Shown: positions 5,706 through 6,068 of the stretch, piece after piece | How positions within the stretch are numbered: the first letter of the stretch is position 1 | Layout: each line of letters starts with the position of its first letter | Assembly (NCBI GenBank): GCA_003511785.1 | Contig: DOIS01000295.1 | Span: 1 to 6,068, forward strand | Direction: 5' to 3' | DNA: 6,068 nucleotides | Origin: Paracoccaceae bacterium | Lineage (GTDB): Bacteria; Pseudomonadota; Alphaproteobacteria; Rhodobacterales; Rhodobacteraceae | Translations under genes and position numbers: made by a program | The notes under the pieces: model-generated | Databases searched by the model: none | Told to the model about the DNA's origin: nothing | Seen by the model: the letters and a program-made list of their open reading frames with translations, nothing else

Positions 5706-6068
5706 ATGACAAATTGGCAAAAATCGGACTGGCGGGCCAAACCGCGGGTGCAGATGCCCGATTATGTGGACCAACCTGCATTAAATAGCGTCGAGGCGCA
5801 GCTTGCAAAATATCCACCGCTGGTTTTTGCAGGCGAGGCGCGCAAATTGAAAACCGCCTTGGGCAAGGCCGCCGAGGGCAAGGCATTTTTGCTGCAAGGC
5901 GGCGATTGCGCCGAAAGCTTTGCCGAATTTTCTGCCGATACGATTCGCGATACCTTCAAGGTGATGCTGCAAATGGCGATGGTTTTGACCTATGGCGCCA
6001 AGGTGCCGGTGGTCAAGGTCGGGCGCATGGCCGGCCAGTTCGCCAAGCCGCGCAGCGCGCCGACCGAG
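5706..6068 (+). CDS. Class II 3-deoxy-D-arabino-heptulosonate 7-phosphate (DAHP) synthase (partial, C-terminus outside window)
   Basis: This enzyme condenses phosphoenolpyruvate with erythrose 4-phosphate, the first step of the shikimate pathway to aromatic amino acids, in the cytoplasm. The visible 121 residues are the N-terminal quarter to third of a protein usually around 450 residues. Class II (plant/mycobacterial type) landmarks are WRAKPRVQMPDYVD (9-22), PPLVFAGEARKLK (37-49), AFLLQGGDCAESF (60-72) with the metal-ligand Cys68, IRDTFKVMLQMAMVLTYGAK (80-99) and VPVVKVGRMAGQFAKPRSAP (100-119), whose Arg107 lies in the substrate-binding motif. The ATG at 5706 has GGAG (5694-5697) 8 nt upstream, and the protein begins only a few residues before the conserved WR motif, so the start is secure. 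It is divergent from the GlxA-type regulator. Symbols such as aroG or aroF are used inconsistently for this class, so none is given. The last 70 bases are noticeably richer in GC than the preceding part of the gene. Confidence 0.96.
   Translation, partial: MTNWQKSDWRAKPRVQMPDYVDQPALNSVEAQLAKYPPLVFAGEARKLKTALGKAAEGKAFLLQGGDCAESFAEFSADTIRDTFKVMLQMAMVLTYGAKVPVVKVGRMAGQFAKPRSAPTE

Noticed and set aside
5572..5972. Minus-strand frames overlapping the start of the DAHP synthase gene
   Set aside because: They are antisense to a highly conserved enzyme and show no domain features.
1..6068. tRNA, rRNA, CRISPR array, insertion sequence or prophage signals
   Set aside because: No cloverleaf-like segment, regularly spaced repeat, transposase motif or terminal inverted repeat was seen on either strand.

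Overview
The window looks like chromosomal DNA from an alphaproteobacterium, most likely of the Rhodobacteraceae/Roseobacter type. This rests on the GC-rich coding style of the left three quarters, the composition of the ABC cassette, and the kinship of the predicted proteins. No rRNA, tRNA, CRISPR array or transposase was seen. The genus cannot be told from the sequence alone.

Positions 1-3213, all on the minus strand, hold the promoter-proximal part of a branched-chain amino acid type (HAAT/Liv) ABC transporter operon. In order of transcription these are a periplasmic substrate-binding protein (3213-2032), a perfect 10-bp stem-loop in a 129-nt gap, a LivG-type ATPase (1902-1120), a small secreted four-cysteine protein of unknown function whose start overlaps the livG stop by 4 nt (1123-704), and a LivF-type ATPase that runs off the left edge (664-1). 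The LivH/LivM permeases are not in the window and are expected further left. The binding protein would capture an amino acid or similar ligand in the periplasm, and the two ATPases would drive import. The stem-loop probably lets the binding protein be made in excess.

Positions 3381-4448, plus strand and divergent from the transporter, hold a broken gene for a periplasmic PQQ-dependent aldose sugar dehydrogenase (YliI/Asd type). It carries an in-frame TAG where relatives have Gln, and it also lacks about 12 codons covering the conserved E-H-G stretch just before RGGDE. With two independent lesions, decay is more likely than a sequencing error.

From about 4520 to the right end the base composition drops sharply, from roughly two-thirds GC to about half GC by eye. 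This part holds a GlxA-family (DJ-1/PfpI plus AraC) regulator on the minus strand (5558-4521) and, divergent from it, the first 121 codons of a class II DAHP synthase (5706 to the right edge), the entry enzyme of the shikimate pathway. A good sigma70-like promoter for the regulator lies between them. The compositional break between the decayed dehydrogenase and the regulator suggests that two blocks of different history meet here.

I found no convincing new multi-gene system. The most unusual items are the doubly damaged dehydrogenase, the small cysteine protein embedded in the transporter operon, and the composition boundary.
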